Source: Chroococcus sp. FPU101 (GTDB lineage: Bacteria > Cyanobacteriota > Cyanobacteriia > Cyanobacteriales > Microcystaceae). From it: DNA of 64,000 nucleotides. This document shows, piece after piece, positions 8,679 to 19,937 of this stretch. The DNA is taken from positions 1 through 64,000 of the forward strand of contig NZ_BLJI01000023.1 of the NCBI RefSeq assembly GCF_017312365.1. The letters run 5' to 3'. How positions within the stretch are numbered: the stretch's first letter is position 1; each line of letters opens with the position of its first letter. A program made the translations under genes and the position numbers. The notes under the pieces were generated by a model. The model did no database searches and was not told the origin of the DNA. It saw only the letters and a program-made list of their open reading frames with translations.

Positions 8679-10969
8679 GGTTGGGGTGTGACGGTTGTTG
8701 CCTGAGCAGTTAGAATAATTTGACCTTGTTCATTGAGCATCCACCCCTGAGCTTCAACGATCAATTCTGTTGGCTGTTGTTCAGTCCTTACCTGAGTAGA
8801 ATTAAGATGATCTTGACTAGATGGGTTGCCTAAATCTGCTAAACCTTGATTTTGACTTACCGTTTGATTAGGGTCAACAGGTAAACCACCTCTTCCTTTA
8901 ATTGAAAATTCTCCAGCCGTTTGAACTCCAGTACGGCAACTTTCGACAATTAGGTTATCTGTATTAATGACCTCAGTTGGCAAGGTTGCAAGGTTGCTTT
9001 GAGAGTCAACATCAGGACGGTTAATTGTGACCAGACCTGATACACCCGTTCTTGAGCTTGCGTTAATTTCACTTAAATCAATACGTGGGGCTTGTTGAAT
9101 TTGGAAGCCAAAAAGACCAGAAGCAGTAATATCAATATTACCGCCATTCCCTTGGCCCGCATCTGCTACTATGTCACTATTTTCGGTTGGTACGGCAATT
9201 ACAAAACGACTATCAATATTAACATTTCCACCATTTCCAGACTCAGCTTCAGCAGTAATTGAACTATTATTGCGTAATTCTAGACGCTCCGAAACAGTCA
9301 GATTAATTTCGCCACCATTTCCGTTATTATTTTCAGCAATAGCATTGAGTTGCCCTTGATCATCTAATAGAATAGAGTTCGCCTTAATTGTAATTAAACC
9401 AGCGACTCCACTGGGTTGATCAAAATCTTTGGGTTGTTGAAAACTTTCAACGCTTATTTTAGCTCCATCATGAATAATCAGTTGATCGGTTTCAATAGTG
9501 ATACTCCCGCCATCACCAATACCCGATAGCTCAAAAACACGATCGCCCGATGAAGCAGATATTTGACTAATGACTTCTTCGTTAGTCTCGGGAATAATTC
9601 CTTTTCCTGAAATTTCTACCGTATTCTGTGCCTTGATTATGATTGTGCCACCTGTTCCATCACCTACAATGTCTTCTTCTTCATAATTCACAGTGTCGGC
9701 GGCGATTTGTCCCCCATCACGTAGAGTTAGTGATGGAGTATTAATAATAATATTTCCGCCCTGTCCAGAACCTGATGTAGCTGTCAACAATATACTAGAA
9801 TCATTAAAGCCTGTTCCGATAATCTCTGCTGATTCTGAAGCGTTAATGATGATATCGCCACCTTTTCCCGTTCCTATTGTTTCAGTATTAATAATCGCTC
9901 CATCTCTTACGGAAAATTTTTTAGTATTAATGATGACCCTACCACCATCAACATTAGCACCCTGAACAAATAAGGCTGTGCGTACATTTGTTTCTGGTTG
10001 CTCGAAAAATTTTCGGCTGATTAATTCAACAGATTCAGAACCATTGATGATTAAATCTCCAGTGCGTGTATCTTTGCTCGGAACTAAACCGATTTGTGTG
10101 CTTTCTGAAAAGGTGATCTGTCGTCCCTGAATTTGTACTGAGCCATTACTACCACTCGCATCGATAACCGAGCCTCGAGTCACCAAGACATCTAAAAAGT
10201 TTTGGACTCCTTGGTATCCAGCTTGCCAACCTTTCTCAATGGGTGTTAAGCTCACATAGCTGTTTTCGCCAACACTTCCGAGTTCAACTCGTCCTGGTAA
10301 AACTGTTATATTTCCATTTTCTAAAGTAACGTTTCCTCCAATCAAAGCCAGCGTTTGATCAGATTTTAATCTAAGTCCAGAAAAAGTTTGTGGCTTACCT
10401 TGCGTCGGCGGATTATTCTCATTGAGAGGGAGACTTTGAGAACGGTTAATAATAGAACCAGGATTTTGACCAAATTGTAATCCAATCGGAACGGCTACGG
10501 TGAGTACAGGGGATTCTGGATGATTAACGCCATACTCTTGACCATCTGCAAACTTGATACTACTGGCACTCGAAGCGATAAAAGAACCTCCTATCTCAAG
10601 CTTGGCCTTCGGCCCAAATATAAAACCCATTGGGTTAATAATAAATAAATTAGCGGCTCCATTCGCTTTGATGATGCCATCGATCTGCGAAATTTGACCG
10701 CCTGTAACTCGACTAATAATATTATCTATAGTGATTGAGTTATCAAAATAGGCTGTACTGCCGTTGGAGATGGAAAACTGATTAAAACTATGAAATAAGT
10801 TTTTTCCAGCTTGGGTACCACCCGTAATTACGATTTGACCTTGTGAGTTAATCGCTTCGACTTGCGTGGAAACAGTTTGATCCGATGTAATCTGTGCTAC
10901 TGCGACACCATTGAATAGACAATAACTAAAACCGATTGTCCGTAGCCATTGATAAATACTATTTTTCAT
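8645..10969 (-). CDS. Two-partner-secretion exoprotein (filamentous haemagglutinin N-terminal domain)
   Basis: 774 residues. A signal peptide (1-25, ending GVAVA) leads into the TPS domain: [11 protein letters not shown] (57-67), repeated beta-helix turns, [14 protein letters not shown] (107-120; NPNG is usual, here NPMG) and [10 protein letters not shown]. The rest is a low-complexity right-handed beta-helix of Gly/Asn-rich rungs (GGxIxIxA/TS...SGxGGNI) out to about residue 650, with only a few Cys near the end. Such proteins are exported by an outer-membrane TpsB pore; no TpsB gene is in view. It probably acts as a surface adhesin or matrix protein. Its 3' end overlaps hemH by 34 bases. Confidence 0.85.
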   Translation of the reverse strand: MKNSIYQWLRTIGFSYCLFNGVAVAQITSDQTVSTQVEAINSQGQIVITGGTQAGKNLFHSFNQFSISNGSTAYFDNSITIDNIISRVTGGQISQIDGIIKANGAANLFIINPMGFIFGPKAKLEIGGSFIASSASSIKFADGQEYGVNHPESPVLTVAVPIGLQFGQNPGSIINRSQSLPLNENNPPTQGKPQTFSGLRLKSDQTLALIGGNVTLENGNITVLPGRVELGSVGENSYVSLTPIEKGWQAGYQGVQNFLDVLVTRGSVIDASGSNGSVQIQGRQITFSESTQIGLVPSKDTRTGDLIINGSESVELISRKFFEQPETNVRTALFVQGANVDGGRVIINTKKFSVRDGAIINTETIGTGKGGDIIINASESAEIIGTGFNDSSILLTATSGSGQGGNIIINTPSLTLRDGGQIAADTVNYEEEDIVGDGTGGTIIIKAQNTVEISGKGIIPETNEEVISQISASSGDRVFELSGIGDGGSITIETDQLIIHDGAKISVESFQQPKDFDQPSGVAGLITIKANSILLDDQGQLNAIAENNNGNGGEINLTVSERLELRNNSSITAEAESGNGGNVNIDSRFVIAVPTENSDIVADAGQGNGGNIDITASGLFGFQIQQAPRIDLSEINASSRTGVSGLVTINRPDVDSQSNLATLPTEVINTDNLIVESCRTGVQTAGEFSIKGRGGLPVDPNQTVSQNQGLADLGNPSSQDHLNSTQVRTEQQPTELIVEAQGWMLNEQGQIILTAQATTVTPQPHNNPTKCSGP

Positions 10970-11118
10970 GGATCAATTGCTAGATTCTAACTCAATTATT
11001 CTTGATCACATTATAGTGATAGAAAGTACTTGAGTTTGCATAGATGCTTATCTATAACAAGCTAAGGAATTTTTTAAAATTTATCAAGACCTATTGTGAT
11101 GACTCCACACTTAATTAA

Positions 11119-11337
11119 CTAGCATGGTCTGTAACGACTACACCAATTTGGCTGTGTTGACTCTTGAATAGGTTTATTTGTTTTTTCTTGAGTTTGAGTT
11201 GTTGTTACTTCGTGTGTATTTTTAACTTCTTGTGAAATGGCGGCTGAGGTATTAAAACTACATAATCCAGTCATAATTAATCCAGATACCATTAAAGACT
11301 GAATAGATTTTGAAGTAAGGGATTGTTGACGTGACAT
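11119..11337 (-). CDS. Small secreted protein, unknown
   Basis: 72 residues from ATG 11337, which has AGGAG eight bases upstream; the longer open frame before it (to 11424) has no such site. Residues 1-33 form a signal peptide (basic start SRQQSLTSKS, hydrophobic SLMVSGLIMTGLC, cleavage probably after SAA). The mature part is about 38 residues, Thr/Gln/Lys-rich, ending with two Cys (NWCSRYRPC) that could form a disulfide. No family recognised. It lies upstream of the exoprotein gene on the same strand, 150 bases away. Confidence 0.55.
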   Translation of the reverse strand: MSRQQSLTSKSIQSLMVSGLIMTGLCSFNTSAAISQEVKNTHEVTTTQTQEKTNKPIQESTQPNWCSRYRPC

Positions 11338-11924
11338 GATAGACTCCTGGGGGTTAAATATGTTTGAGTTTCTTTGTGATCTAACTATAAACAAAAAACA
11401 ATCGAATAAAATCGCTGAAATCACTAGAAAATTTGGAAAAATAATTTTTGTTTTTCATGATATTTACGGAACGTTTCTATTGAGCGATCTACATAACTAT
11501 ATAAAATATTTGGACTTCAAGGAAATCAATTTAACTTAAAAAATTTTTGCTAAATAGTATCTAATATTACTAAAACAGATTGAAAAAGCTAAATATTTTA
11601 TTAAGTCATAAAGCAAAGTTTGAACCCATACTAGAATGTTCAAGCTTTTTAAACTCTGACTAAGAGTAAACTTTATTGATGTCCCTGATTACAAACAAAC
11701 AAACCTCTAGCTTGTTTAAAAGCGAGAGTTACACGGCAAAAAAAATAATCAGTCGAAACAATCTATCGATTTTTTGGCAATAGTGAGAGAAAATAGATGC
11801 TTCACGCCTCTAATTCTTTTCTACAAGTGGATAAGAATCACTCTAGTGGACTATTTTAATATATTTTACGCTAAAAATCTTATTCTGCAGATTTATTTAA
11901 GATTCTTTAGAATGTATATTTTAA
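11338..11924. other. AT-rich intergenic stretch without a recognisable gene
   Basis: About 590 bases. Two short open frames on the plus strand lack a ribosome site and protein-like composition and I leave them out. No tRNA, terminator of note or repeat is seen. Confidence 0.5.
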
Positions 11925-13379
11925 CTATTTGCCTTTGCCAAGGGGTAAAAAGATTGTGAGAACTTCACCTTCATGATGACGCTGACGAACGACGAATTTA
12001 CCACCTAAAGCATAAAACAGATTTTTTGTAACATCTAAATTTAGGCTAAGGCTTCCCGTTTCAGGCTGAAACATCAATAATTGCCCAATTGCTTTGAAAG
12101 GATTACTTTTCGGACAGGATTCGGTATAAAACTGTAATTTAAGCTGATGTCCTGCGGTTGAGACTTGGACTCGAATCTTACCACCCGAAGGGACAGTACG
12201 AGTACATTTTTCAATTAATCCCGTCAGCATTTGTTCTAGCATACTGGGATCGCTGACAACTTGTGGCAATTTCTTCGGCAGAATCACATCTAAAGTAATA
12301 TTGCGCCGTTGAGCTTGTTTTTGCCAGTTCGGTATCCCTTGTTGAAAGATTTGCTCTAATGAGAGAGGAATTAAATTGATTGGTTTTTCCCTTTCTGAAG
12401 TCATCCCCATTTCGGCAGCACGGAAAATAAGTTCCATCCTATTAATTTGCTCTGTACATTCTTGATCGATCACATCAAGATATTTTGATAAATCGGGGGC
12501 TGATTTAGTTCGTTTTTGTAATAACCGCACCATTGTCCGAATTGTCGTTAGAGGTGTACGGATTTCATGAGTTAAAGCCTGTAAAAGCTCCATTTCCGAA
12601 GGTTGTCCGACATTTTCGCTAGGTTCTGTCACATGATGACTGATTTTCTCAGGATCAAGCCGTGTTTTTCGGACTTCTGTGGGATAGATTTCGGGTAAGT
12701 TTTGTAACAGTAGCCGACTAAATTCCATTACCGTCCGATAGTCGGGTATTCTGGTTGAAAACTGATTTTTTAATGATTTGAGTTGCTGTCTTTGTTGGGG
12801 AAGAATACGAGATTGTAAAACATCCCATCCTTGTTCAATTAGATCTGGCTCAAAGGTAAAATGAAATGCAGGTAAACCCCAAGCATTTTCACCTAAAACC
12901 ATCATTAAACTAAACTCAGATGTAAAAACAAGACAAAATTGTTCAGTTACAAGAGGATCATAGGGCAGTAAAGGGAGTTCAATAATATTACCGTCGAACT
13001 GAAATGAAGGTTGAGTATTAGAAGATGCGGGAAGTTGAAATCTTGCTAAATCCCATTCTTTAAGCGGTTTTGGGGTAAAAATTCCGAGCGCAAACTGAGA
13101 GACTAACTCAGGATGACACAATACTGATGAGGGGCCTGATACAATTAATCCTTGTGGGGTTAATGCTTCCGTCATACCCGCACCCTTAACGAGTAATGAT
13201 TCTAATGTAGCGATCGCAGCAAACCATTCTCCTTTAGCTTTATTCGTTCTACGCACAACCCATTCACTGGTATTCAAATCGTGAGAATGACCATTCACCT
13301 GAGTTTCTTGTGGAGAATTAACCAAAGAGAAAAGATCACTGAGTTTCGACGTTAACCCATTTTGCACGACCATTTCCAT
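11925..13379 (-). CDS. Sensor histidine kinase with degenerate ATPase domain
   Basis: 484 residues from ATG 13379 (a GTG lies one codon earlier). Residues about 40-200 form a soluble sensor region; PAFHFTFEPDLIEQGWDVLQ recalls the end of DICT-type domains, a weak call. The HisKA region is normal (ALTHEIRTPLTTIRTMVRLL, phospho-His near 271). The C-terminal HATPase is eroded: where the N box should read NLLxNAxKY it has GLIEKCTRTVPSGGK, and no DxGxG box is visible between LQFYTESCPKS and LDVTKNLFYALGGKFVV. It may phosphotransfer without autophosphorylation, or signal only by binding. No response regulator is adjacent. Confidence 0.75.
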   Translation of the reverse strand: MEMVVQNGLTSKLSDLFSLVNSPQETQVNGHSHDLNTSEWVVRRTNKAKGEWFAAIATLESLLVKGAGMTEALTPQGLIVSGPSSVLCHPELVSQFALGIFTPKPLKEWDLARFQLPASSNTQPSFQFDGNIIELPLLPYDPLVTEQFCLVFTSEFSLMMVLGENAWGLPAFHFTFEPDLIEQGWDVLQSRILPQQRQQLKSLKNQFSTRIPDYRTVMEFSRLLLQNLPEIYPTEVRKTRLDPEKISHHVTEPSENVGQPSEMELLQALTHEIRTPLTTIRTMVRLLQKRTKSAPDLSKYLDVIDQECTEQINRMELIFRAAEMGMTSEREKPINLIPLSLEQIFQQGIPNWQKQAQRRNITLDVILPKKLPQVVSDPSMLEQMLTGLIEKCTRTVPSGGKIRVQVSTAGHQLKLQFYTESCPKSNPFKAIGQLLMFQPETGSLSLNLDVTKNLFYALGGKFVVRQRHHEGEVLTIFLPLGKGK

Positions 13380-13492
13380 CACATCCTATCTATCGCAATT
13401 CGTTCTTCTGTGCTTCTACCTCATCGTACCTATATTTACATTGATTCTGAAGATGTACAACCGAACTTCTTTACCGCAATAACCGCAAAAAA

Positions 13493-14689
13493 TTAGGCAA
13501 TACTGCCCCGCTTTCTTGCTTCTTTGTAGGAAGTACCAACATTACGTAAACCCGCTTTCAGCATTTGTTGTTCGAGTAGGGCAAAAAATCTCGCCCTGTC
13601 ACCCCCACGAATTACTGCTTGATTATGTGCTTCAGCGAGGGCAACGGGATAACCATAGCCTTTACTGACTTGCGTTAACATTAAACTCAAAGATTGAGAA
13701 AAAAGCTCACTATTTTCTGCAACCCAAGCAGGGACTTCAATTCGAGCAATTTCGGTTCCCACATTAACATAACAAAAATAGATCCATTGAGTTTCTTCGT
13801 ATAAATTCAAAATCCGTAAAGAACTACGCCATAACGGGCCGCGTTGTCCTGGTTCTAATAAATAATCCCATAAGGCCGCATCTCGTAAAGGGTGAACCAC
13901 ATGACAGGGCGTTTTTTCATCCATTAAATCTGAACAGTTCATGACACAGTTGGGCGTATCATGGGGACAAGCTTGTAGACGAAGAAAATTAATCGCCTCA
14001 TTACTCCGAGACGCGCTGATGTATCCCATTAAAGGGATGTTGGCTTTGCGTAATTCTTCCCAAGCGTTTTGAATAGGGGGTAGGATTAATTCTTTAGCTT
14101 CATTGGGTAGGCTATCAAAAAACCAGTAAATTAATGAGCCATCAATTAAGGCTAAATTGGGTTCATAATGGGGCCCTGGTGGTTTGACCCAACGACAAGC
14201 CATCTCAGATAATAATTGTGCTTCTAGGACTGTACGACGATAGCCCATCCATTCTTCGACTTTAATTCCCCATTGTTTGGATATATAAATGTCTTCTGGT
14301 TTGTAATAAACTTCGGGAATGCTATCGAGTAGTGGGTGGAGATTTTGCCCATAATGCAGCATGATTCGACCAATATTAATCAGATAACAGTAGGCGATTT
14401 CATGGTGTGATGGGGCAATTTGTGAGCCATCGGTGGCAAAAACACTATGACAATAGGGGGCGAGATTGATAGTAACGCGAGTGTTTAAGGGTTCTACGGG
14501 TATAGCTGCCGAGAAAATAAAACGATTTTGCCAATTTTGATGAATTTCGATTAATTCTTGTTGTTTGGCTTGAGTTTGTTTTAATAAAAACTCAGCCCGT
14601 TCCACCCGTTGACGACTGGCTGTAACTTCATTTTTATAATGTTGGCTAATGCCTGGGATTTTTCCCGCTAGTTTTGCAATGTCTAGCAT
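13493..14689 (-). CDS. NurA domain nuclease
   Basis: 398 residues with the NurA fold, first known from archaeal double-strand-break repair. Metal-binding motifs: VFATDGSQI (Asp at about residue 85) and LALIDGSLIYW (second Asp), followed by GYISASRSNEAINFLR, a conserved Ser/Arg block. An N-terminal coiled segment (residues 20-50) is present. In archaea NurA works with HerA; in cyanobacteria the gene is widespread and its partner less clear. It is 15 bases after the upstream HAD gene on the same strand, so the two are likely cotranscribed. Confidence 0.8.
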   Translation of the reverse strand: MLDIAKLAGKIPGISQHYKNEVTASRQRVERAEFLLKQTQAKQQELIEIHQNWQNRFIFSAAIPVEPLNTRVTINLAPYCHSVFATDGSQIAPSHHEIAYCYLINIGRIMLHYGQNLHPLLDSIPEVYYKPEDIYISKQWGIKVEEWMGYRRTVLEAQLLSEMACRWVKPPGPHYEPNLALIDGSLIYWFFDSLPNEAKELILPPIQNAWEELRKANIPLMGYISASRSNEAINFLRLQACPHDTPNCVMNCSDLMDEKTPCHVVHPLRDAALWDYLLEPGQRGPLWRSSLRILNLYEETQWIYFCYVNVGTEIARIEVPAWVAENSELFSQSLSLMLTQVSKGYGYPVALAEAHNQAVIRGGDRARFFALLEQQMLKAGLRNVGTSYKEARKRGSIA

Positions 14690-14704
14690 AATAGTTTGTT
14701 TTTG

Positions 14705-15496
14705 TCAAGATTGAGGCCAGTTGGAGAAATCTTGGGTAAATTGCGCTAAGGATAACAGATGAATGGAGGGGTCATCTGCGATCGATTCTCTGGTGTGTTG
14801 AGTATTATAGCCCCAATCCGCTAAGAATAATCCCATCCCGTCTAAATCAGGTTGTTGCTTAACTTTTTGTAATGTTTTCAGTAAATCTTCAACAAACCAC
14901 AGATGCGACGGGGGTTCTGAATGCTTTTTCAAGAGGGTACGGATGATTTCATATTTAGGCTGTTTGGTTTCTTTGCCAAATAAGCTATCTTTGGAGATGG
15001 TTACACCTTTTTCTTGAAACAGTTGTTGGATAAATCGTCCTTCTTTGGTGCTAATAATATAAAGTTGGGTTGAAGTATCTAGAATTTGGCTCATTCTTTC
15101 GACGACATTTGGATAAAAGCGATGTAAGGCTAACCATTCATCGACATTTGTTTCAATCCATCGATCTCGTGTTGCGTCAAGTTCATAAGAAAGAATTTTA
15201 GGGTCGAGTTGTTCGGTTTTGACGATTTTTTCGGCAATGTTAGGCCAATTTTGGTTAATTTCTTCTGATGATATTTCTAATACTAATGCTCTTAAGAGTA
15301 CAGGCATCTCCCATCCTGTTTCAATTACAGGACGTAAAAGATAAAATTGATTAGCAAATTGATCAAGTGATGCGATATTATCTAAATGCCAGATTTTGCT
15401 ATAGGTTCGTTTAGTGGATTGAAAATATTCAAGTAAACCATCACAGATGACACCATCGAAATCTAAAGCCAAAATAGTCGGTATAGTAAAAGACAT
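14705..15496 (-). CDS. HAD family hydrolase
   Basis: 263 residues. HAD motif I is ILALDFDGVICDGLLEYF (nucleophile Asp 12 or so), motif II YIISTKEGRF, motif III the Lys of KETKQPKYEIIRTLL, and motif IV WFVEDLLKTL (one acidic pair). The cap between motifs I and II is helical. Substrate unknown; the group is conserved in cyanobacteria. It sits directly upstream of the NurA gene, probably in one transcript. Confidence 0.75.
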   Translation of the reverse strand: MSFTIPTILALDFDGVICDGLLEYFQSTKRTYSKIWHLDNIASLDQFANQFYLLRPVIETGWEMPVLLRALVLEISSEEINQNWPNIAEKIVKTEQLDPKILSYELDATRDRWIETNVDEWLALHRFYPNVVERMSQILDTSTQLYIISTKEGRFIQQLFQEKGVTISKDSLFGKETKQPKYEIIRTLLKKHSEPPSHLWFVEDLLKTLQKVKQQPDLDGMGLFLADWGYNTQHTRESIADDPSIHLLSLAQFTQDFSNWPQS

Positions 15497-15554
15497 ATGA
15501 ATTAAGGAAGAAACTAAACTAAGTGTATATTAACTTCCTAAACTTCATCACTAT

Positions 15555-16091
15555 TCAAGCTAATAACTCATCAATGGGGATACTAAAATCGAGTAAAACC
15601 TTTTGTGTACTAACAATATCACCCGAAGAAAAAATAGTTTTGATATCTTGAGTAAGAACAATGATCCAACAACTCTCAGGATAGACTAACCAAACTTCTT
15701 GACTACCTGAAATTAAATATTCTTGTGCTTTCAGTATTACTTCTTCTGCTAAGTCGGTTGGTGAAACAATTTCTGCACACAAGGGAAAACTTTGGGGTAA
15801 TACTTTTTCGTTTCCGTATTGTGCGACTAATTCAGGGGTTAAATAAGCAACATCAGGTGAACGTCCTTGTTTGATGGTTCGACAGGGAACATCAGTATAA
15901 ACTTCTCCTCCTTGTCCACTTGATTCTACATAATTTCCCCAGAAACGAGCAAATTTTGATTGAATATTGCTATGTTTTAAAGTCATTCCGTTTTTCTTAA
16001 TAATGTTTCCATCAACCCATTCAGTTCCAGGTAGAGGATTTTGTAACCAATCTTCTAAGGAATGATTCGGAATTAAAATAGAAGTGATCAT
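15555..16091 (-). CDS. Uma2 family (DUF820) PD-(D/E)XK protein
   Basis: 178 residues. Uma2 signature: RSPDVAYLTPE (Asp), FPLCAEIVSPTD (Glu) and EVILKAQEYLISGSQEVWLVYPE (Lys and the following aromatic strand), the restriction-endonuclease-like core. These proteins are massively expanded in cyanobacteria and their role is unknown. It lies three bases downstream of metH, on the same strand, so it may be read from the metH transcript. Not close in sequence to the second Uma2 gene at 19938. Confidence 0.8.
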   Translation of the reverse strand: MITSILIPNHSLEDWLQNPLPGTEWVDGNIIKKNGMTLKHSNIQSKFARFWGNYVESSGQGGEVYTDVPCRTIKQGRSPDVAYLTPELVAQYGNEKVLPQSFPLCAEIVSPTDLAEEVILKAQEYLISGSQEVWLVYPESCWIIVLTQDIKTIFSSGDIVSTQKVLLDFSIPIDELLA

Positions 16092-16094
16092 AAT

Positions 16095-19000
16095 TTATGT
16101 ACTAAAGTATTTAGCAGTAGGATGATAGGCAATAATCGCGGTGGTTGATTGTTCGGGGTAAAGTTGTTCACTTTCATCCATATACATATTAATACGATCG
16201 CTTCCTAATAAATCCAGTTGTTTGTATTGGTCTTGAATATTAGGACAAGCGGGATAACCAAAACTATAACGAGAACCTTGATAGCGTTGTTGCAAAATAT
16301 CTCGAATATGATCGGGTTCAAATTCAGCAAAACCTAATTCTTTTCTAACTCTTGCGTGTGTCCATTCTGCCATAGCTTCTGCGGTTTGAACTGCCATCCC
16401 ATGATAATAGAGATAATCGGTATATTGATTTGCTTCAAAGAGTTTTTTAGCGTATTTTGTGGCAATTTCTCCTACGGTTACTGCTTGCATCGGAAATACA
16501 TCAATAATTCCAGATTCTTTAGCCGCAAAAAAGTCAGCAATACACAGACGACGACCTGATTTTTGACGAGGGAATTCAAATACAGTAATTGGTTCTAGAT
16601 TATCAGGTATTTTCTCACCTAAATTTTGGAATAATTCTGGGTCATAAATTAAAAGCGAATTGCCTTCAGATTGACAGGGAAAATAGCCATAAAGAATCGT
16701 TGGATTGAGTAACTTTTCACTAATTACTTTTTGTTTCCACTGTTCTAATATAGGATATACTTTTTCTTGTAGAAACTGATCATATTCTTCTCTTGGCTGT
16801 TCTTTGGGTTTGCGATATTGCCACTGTCCAACAAATAAAGCTTGTAGATCTAGATATTTAAATATTTCCTCTAAAGAAAGTTCATCTGCTTGTAATAATT
16901 TAGTCCCCCAGAAAGGTGGTTTTGGACGTTCTATATTGATTTCTACTGCATCACTTCGACGAGTATCAACTTCTTTAATTACTGTCCCATTATCATCAAC
17001 AAAGGTGGTATCTGGATTAAGTTCTACATCATTTTCTAAAATAACTTCTGTACTTTCTTCTAAACTCAAGTCACCCAAGAAACCTTTTAAATCATCCCAC
17101 TGTCCTGCTGATTTTGCGGGCATGAGTTTATCCATAAAATTAAGGTCAGTAAAGGCATCTTTTCCGTAGATTACTTTACCTTTATAAGTTTTTTGACAGT
17201 CATCATTAACGAATTTGGGAGTTAAAGCTGCACCTCCCAAAATAACTGGAACGGTAATCCCTTCTTCATTAAAAGTTGCTAAATTCTCCTTCATAAATGC
17301 CGTAGATTTCACTAATAATCCACTCATGGCAATACAATCAGCCTTATTTTCTCGGTAAGATTGAATAATATTTTCTACTGGCTGTTTAATCCCTAAATTA
17401 ATAACTTTATAGCCATTATTAGTCAGAATAATATCGACTAAATTCTTACCAATATCATGAACATCACCCTTAACGGTAGCAATAATAAAAGTTCCTTTTC
17501 CACTACTATCTGAGTCTTCTTTTTCCATAAAAGGTTCAAGATAAGCTACCGCAGATTTCATTGTTTGTGCTGATTGTAAAACAAACGGTAACTGCATTTG
17601 TCCCGAACCAAATAACTCTCCGACTACTTTCATTCCATCGAGTAGAAAAGTATTAATAATTTCCAGTGGGGGATGTTTTGTTAAAGCTTCTGCTAAACTA
17701 TCTTCTAAACCAATTCTTTCACCATCAATAATATGCTGTTTGAGTCTTTCTTCTACAGGTAAACTAGCATTTTTGGACGCATCTTTTTTCGTGGTTTTTC
17801 CAGTAAAAATATCCGTTAGTTTAGTTAGTGGATCATAAATACAAATATCCCCGTCAAACCCTCTACGATCGTAAATCAAATCTCGACAAACTTGTTGATA
17901 TTCTGGCTCAATTTTTGCCATCGGTAATATCTTATTGGCACTAACAATAGCAGCATCCATTCCCACAGCCATTGCTTCATGCAAAAAGACTGAGTTTAAG
18001 ACTTGTCTAGCAGCAGGATTTAATCCAAAAGAAATATTAGAAACGCCTAAAATAACATGACAATCAGGCAATTCTTCTCGAATTCGTTTAATTGATTCAA
18101 TTGTGGCTTTGCCATTTTCTCTATCTTCTTCAATTCCTGTAGAAATCGGTAAAGCGAGAGTATCAAAAAAGATTTCTGATGCAGGTATTCCAGACTCTAC
18201 AACCGCATTATAAGCACGTTTAGCGATTTCAAATTTTTTATCTGCTGTCCGCGCCATTCCTTCTTCATCAATGGTACCGATAACAATTCCTGCACCATAT
18301 TTCTTAGCCAGTTCTAAGACTTTATAAAAACGAGGTTCGCCATCTTCATAGTTGGTCGAATTCAGGATACATTTACCTCCTGCAACCTTTAAACCAGACT
18401 CCATTTTTTCCCATTCTGTTGAGTCTAGCATCAAGGGTAAAGTGACATTATTAACTAAACGGGAGGCTAATTCTTTCATGTCTTTTACGCCATCTCGTCC
18501 CACATAATCGACGTTAACATCGAGAATATGCGCCCCTTCTTTGAGTTGCGATTTTGCCATCGATACTAAACTATCCCAGTCTTCAGTATTTAGTAATTCG
18601 CGACATTTTTTAGAACCACTGGCGTTTAATTTTTCTCCAACAATGAGAAACGAATTATCTTGAATATAAGGTTGAGTTGAATAAATAGATGCTGCTGATG
18701 GTTCGTATTCAGGATGACGTTCTTTTGGTTTTAATGTGCTTGTAATTTCGGATAATGCTTTAATATGGTCAGGGCGAGTACCACAACATCCTCCAATAAT
18801 TTGCACTCCTAAATCTTCGATAAAGTGCATCAAAGACATTTGTAATTCGATAGGAGTAAGTCGATAATGTGCTTGTCCACCGACGTTTTCAGGTAAACCA
18901 GCATTAGGAATACAAGAAACAATAAAGGGAGAATGTTCAGCTAAATATTTAATATGGGGTTTCATTAAATCAGGGCCAGTCGCACAGTTCAGTCCCAAAA

Positions 19001-19667
19001 TATCAATATTGTAGGGTTCTAAAATGGAGACAACTGCATTAATTTCAGTTCCGACTAACATGGTTCCCATTGTTTCCATGGTCACCGAAACCATAATCGG
19101 AATACGATTCCCTTTAAGAGTGAAAACTTCTTCAATACCGTTTAATGCTGCTTTAATTTGTAGGACATCCTGACAGGTTTCAACGATGAATAAATCTGCA
19201 CCACCATCATATAAACCCTCTGCTTGCTCAATATAGGCGTTTTTTAAAGTATCAAAGTCAATATGTCCTAATGTCGGTAATTTGGTTCCAGGCCCCATAG
19301 AACCAGCGACAAAACGCGGTTTTTCGGGGGTAGAATATTCATTAGCCACTTTTTTCGCAATTTCGGCGGCTCGTTTGTTGAGATAATAGGCTTGATCGGC
19401 TAAATCGTATTCAGCTAAAACGATTGAAGTACTACCAAAACTATCGGTTTCAATAACATCTGCACCCACTTCTAAAAAGCCTCTGTGTACCTTCTCTACG
19501 GCTTCTGGTTTGGTGTGTACCAGATACTCATTACATCCTTCATATTCTGCCCCGCCAAAGTCCTCTGCGGTCAAATTTTGCGTTTGTAATGAAGTTCCCA
19601 TCGCACCATCAAAAACAAGGACGGGACGTTCAGGACTACGAAGACGATTTAAAAAAGGACTATTCAT
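16095..19667 (-). CDS. metH: Cobalamin-dependent methionine synthase
   Basis: 1190 residues with all four MetH modules: homocysteine-binding barrel (1-320; zinc cysteines in LNCATGP and the [10 protein letters not shown] motif), methyltetrahydrofolate-binding barrel (about 335-600; [27 protein letters not shown]), cobalamin-binding helical cap and Rossmann domain (about 640-870; [13 protein letters not shown] carries the His that ligates cobalt), and the C-terminal SAM-dependent reactivation domain (about 960-1180; [15 protein letters not shown]). It transfers methyl from 5-methyl-THF to homocysteine in the cytosol. No cobalamin riboswitch is visible in the 270 bases upstream. Confidence 0.96.
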   Translation of the reverse strand: MNSPFLNRLRSPERPVLVFDGAMGTSLQTQNLTAEDFGGAEYEGCNEYLVHTKPEAVEKVHRGFLEVGADVIETDSFGSTSIVLAEYDLADQAYYLNKRAAEIAKKVANEYSTPEKPRFVAGSMGPGTKLPTLGHIDFDTLKNAYIEQAEGLYDGGADLFIVETCQDVLQIKAALNGIEEVFTLKGNRIPIMVSVTMETMGTMLVGTEINAVVSILEPYNIDILGLNCATGPDLMKPHIKYLAEHSPFIVSCIPNAGLPENVGGQAHYRLTPIELQMSLMHFIEDLGVQIIGGCCGTRPDHIKALSEITSTLKPKERHPEYEPSAASIYSTQPYIQDNSFLIVGEKLNASGSKKCRELLNTEDWDSLVSMAKSQLKEGAHILDVNVDYVGRDGVKDMKELASRLVNNVTLPLMLDSTEWEKMESGLKVAGGKCILNSTNYEDGEPRFYKVLELAKKYGAGIVIGTIDEEGMARTADKKFEIAKRAYNAVVESGIPASEIFFDTLALPISTGIEEDRENGKATIESIKRIREELPDCHVILGVSNISFGLNPAARQVLNSVFLHEAMAVGMDAAIVSANKILPMAKIEPEYQQVCRDLIYDRRGFDGDICIYDPLTKLTDIFTGKTTKKDASKNASLPVEERLKQHIIDGERIGLEDSLAEALTKHPPLEIINTFLLDGMKVVGELFGSGQMQLPFVLQSAQTMKSAVAYLEPFMEKEDSDSSGKGTFIIATVKGDVHDIGKNLVDIILTNNGYKVINLGIKQPVENIIQSYRENKADCIAMSGLLVKSTAFMKENLATFNEEGITVPVILGGAALTPKFVNDDCQKTYKGKVIYGKDAFTDLNFMDKLMPAKSAGQWDDLKGFLGDLSLEESTEVILENDVELNPDTTFVDDNGTVIKEVDTRRSDAVEINIERPKPPFWGTKLLQADELSLEEIFKYLDLQALFVGQWQYRKPKEQPREEYDQFLQEKVYPILEQWKQKVISEKLLNPTILYGYFPCQSEGNSLLIYDPELFQNLGEKIPDNLEPITVFEFPRQKSGRRLCIADFFAAKESGIIDVFPMQAVTVGEIATKYAKKLFEANQYTDYLYYHGMAVQTAEAMAEWTHARVRKELGFAEFEPDHIRDILQQRYQGSRYSFGYPACPNIQDQYKQLDLLGSDRINMYMDESEQLYPEQSTTAIIAYHPTAKYFST

Positions 19668-19937
19668 AGTTGAGGCTTTTCAAGAATCAAATTTTTTGAG
19701 AGTTTGATGTAGATGGTTTTGAATGATTATTGTAATACGATTACTTTAGATGTGGCTATAATTCTTGAGCCTAATAACAATAAGGGTGAGTTAAGCCCAC
19801 CTTTTGAAATGACGCTAGAATCACTACTACATTGAGAGAAAGCTGGTTGACGCTTGCTTTTTCGTTCAAAGTATTAAGTATATAATCCTGAAATTCGCTA
19901 GAATCGTAATGATCCAGCGTTAAAACCTTTAAGAACG

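Noticed and set aside
11336-11959. Two short plus-strand open frames (67 and 61 codons)
   Set aside because: No ribosome site, no protein-like composition, and they overlap the 5' or 3' ends of real genes.
19668-19937. Possible cobalamin riboswitch before metH
   Set aside because: No B12-box-like sequence or large paired structure is visible on the minus strand; the gap is ordinary.
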